A stretch of DNA of 11,175 nucleotides. Source: JAJXSS01 sp964547135. Lineage in GTDB: Bacteria > Planctomycetota > Phycisphaerae > Phycisphaerales > Phycisphaeraceae. This document shows positions 11,094-11,175 of the stretch, piece after piece. Each line of letters opens with the position of its first letter. The first letter of the stretch is position 1. The notes beneath the pieces are model-generated. The model did no database searches. It was not told where the DNA came from and was given only the letters and a program-made list of their open reading frames with translations. The DNA is taken from NCBI GenBank assembly GCA_964547135.1, contig CAZJMK010000088.1:1-11175 (forward strand). Reading direction: 5' to 3'. A program made the position numbers and the translations under genes.

Positions 11094-11175
11094 GCTTGGG
11101 GCTTGGGGCTTGGGGCTTGGGGCTTGGAGCTTGGAGCTTGGAGCTTGGAGCTTGGAGCTTGGAGCTTGGAGCTTG
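11094..11175. repeat. Heptanucleotide tandem array (GCTTGGG then GCTTGGA)
   Basis: Four perfect copies of gcttggg (11094-11121) are followed by seven full copies and a partial copy of gcttgga (11122-11175), and the array runs off the window. The block change from G to A at the last base of the unit is abrupt, as expected from expansion by slippage or unequal exchange of two unit types. The complementary heptamers ccaagcc/ccaagct also appear singly near the nuoL start (612-632). Confidence 0.95.

Overview
The window looks like a chromosomal segment of a Gram-negative bacterium, most plausibly a planctomycete, perhaps of the Phycisphaerae. That placement is an inference. It rests on a class I xylose isomerase, a terminal nuoKLMN run with unusually long NuoL and NuoM, and heavy interspersed short repeats. 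No rRNA or marker gene here can confirm it. There is no tRNA, CRISPR array, transposase, integrase or phage gene.

Layout. Positions 68-6583 (+) carry the distal end of a respiratory complex I (NADH:quinone oxidoreductase) operon: nuoK, nuoL, nuoM, nuoN. These are four membrane-arm subunits, and all the key glutamates and lysines of the proton channels are present. A heptamer-built inverted repeat (6569-6663) overlaps the nuoN stop codon and probably ends the operon. Then come a class I SAM-dependent methyltransferase (6710-7651, +) and, convergent to it, a class I xylose isomerase (xylA, 7835-9010, -) whose metal-binding and catalytic residues are all intact. A divergent, hairpin-rich intergenic region follows. 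After it are an extended-SDR nucleotide-sugar epimerase, closest by eye to CDP-paratose/tyvelose 2-epimerases (9364-10431, +), and a convergent stand-alone receiver-domain response regulator (10470-10901, -). Apart from the nuo genes, the neighbours do not form an obvious shared pathway.

The most unusual content is the repeat landscape. At least four families can be read directly. (1) Octanucleotide arrays of related units (CCAATTAA, CCGANTMA, CCACTCGA) occur at 1-54, 386-430, 482-574, 4846-4952 and in fragments elsewhere. Three times they are associated with a shared 40-bp core (440-479, 2861-2900, 4876-4915 inverted). (2) A 64-77 bp palindromic element (arms beginning TGACGCCG and ending CGGCGTCA, each arm with its own mini-hairpin) occurs at 2060-2136, 2929-2998 and 7704-7767, with half copies at 2383-2406 and 7667-7690. 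(3) An exact 33-bp direct repeat brackets xylA at 7772-7804 and 9230-9262. (4) Heptamer arrays occur at 6569-6663 and 11094-11175.

Several repeats lie inside reading frames. NuoL carries one full palindromic element, an octamer fragment and one half element in frame. The last ~100 residues of NuoM are a mosaic of repeats running into the nuoN start. The stop codons of nuoK, nuoL and nuoN each fall inside a repeat. The best candidate for something undescribed here is therefore a family of small palindromic and octamer elements that settle at gene 3' ends and are tolerated as protein-coding insertions, comparable in concept to Rickettsia palindromic elements.
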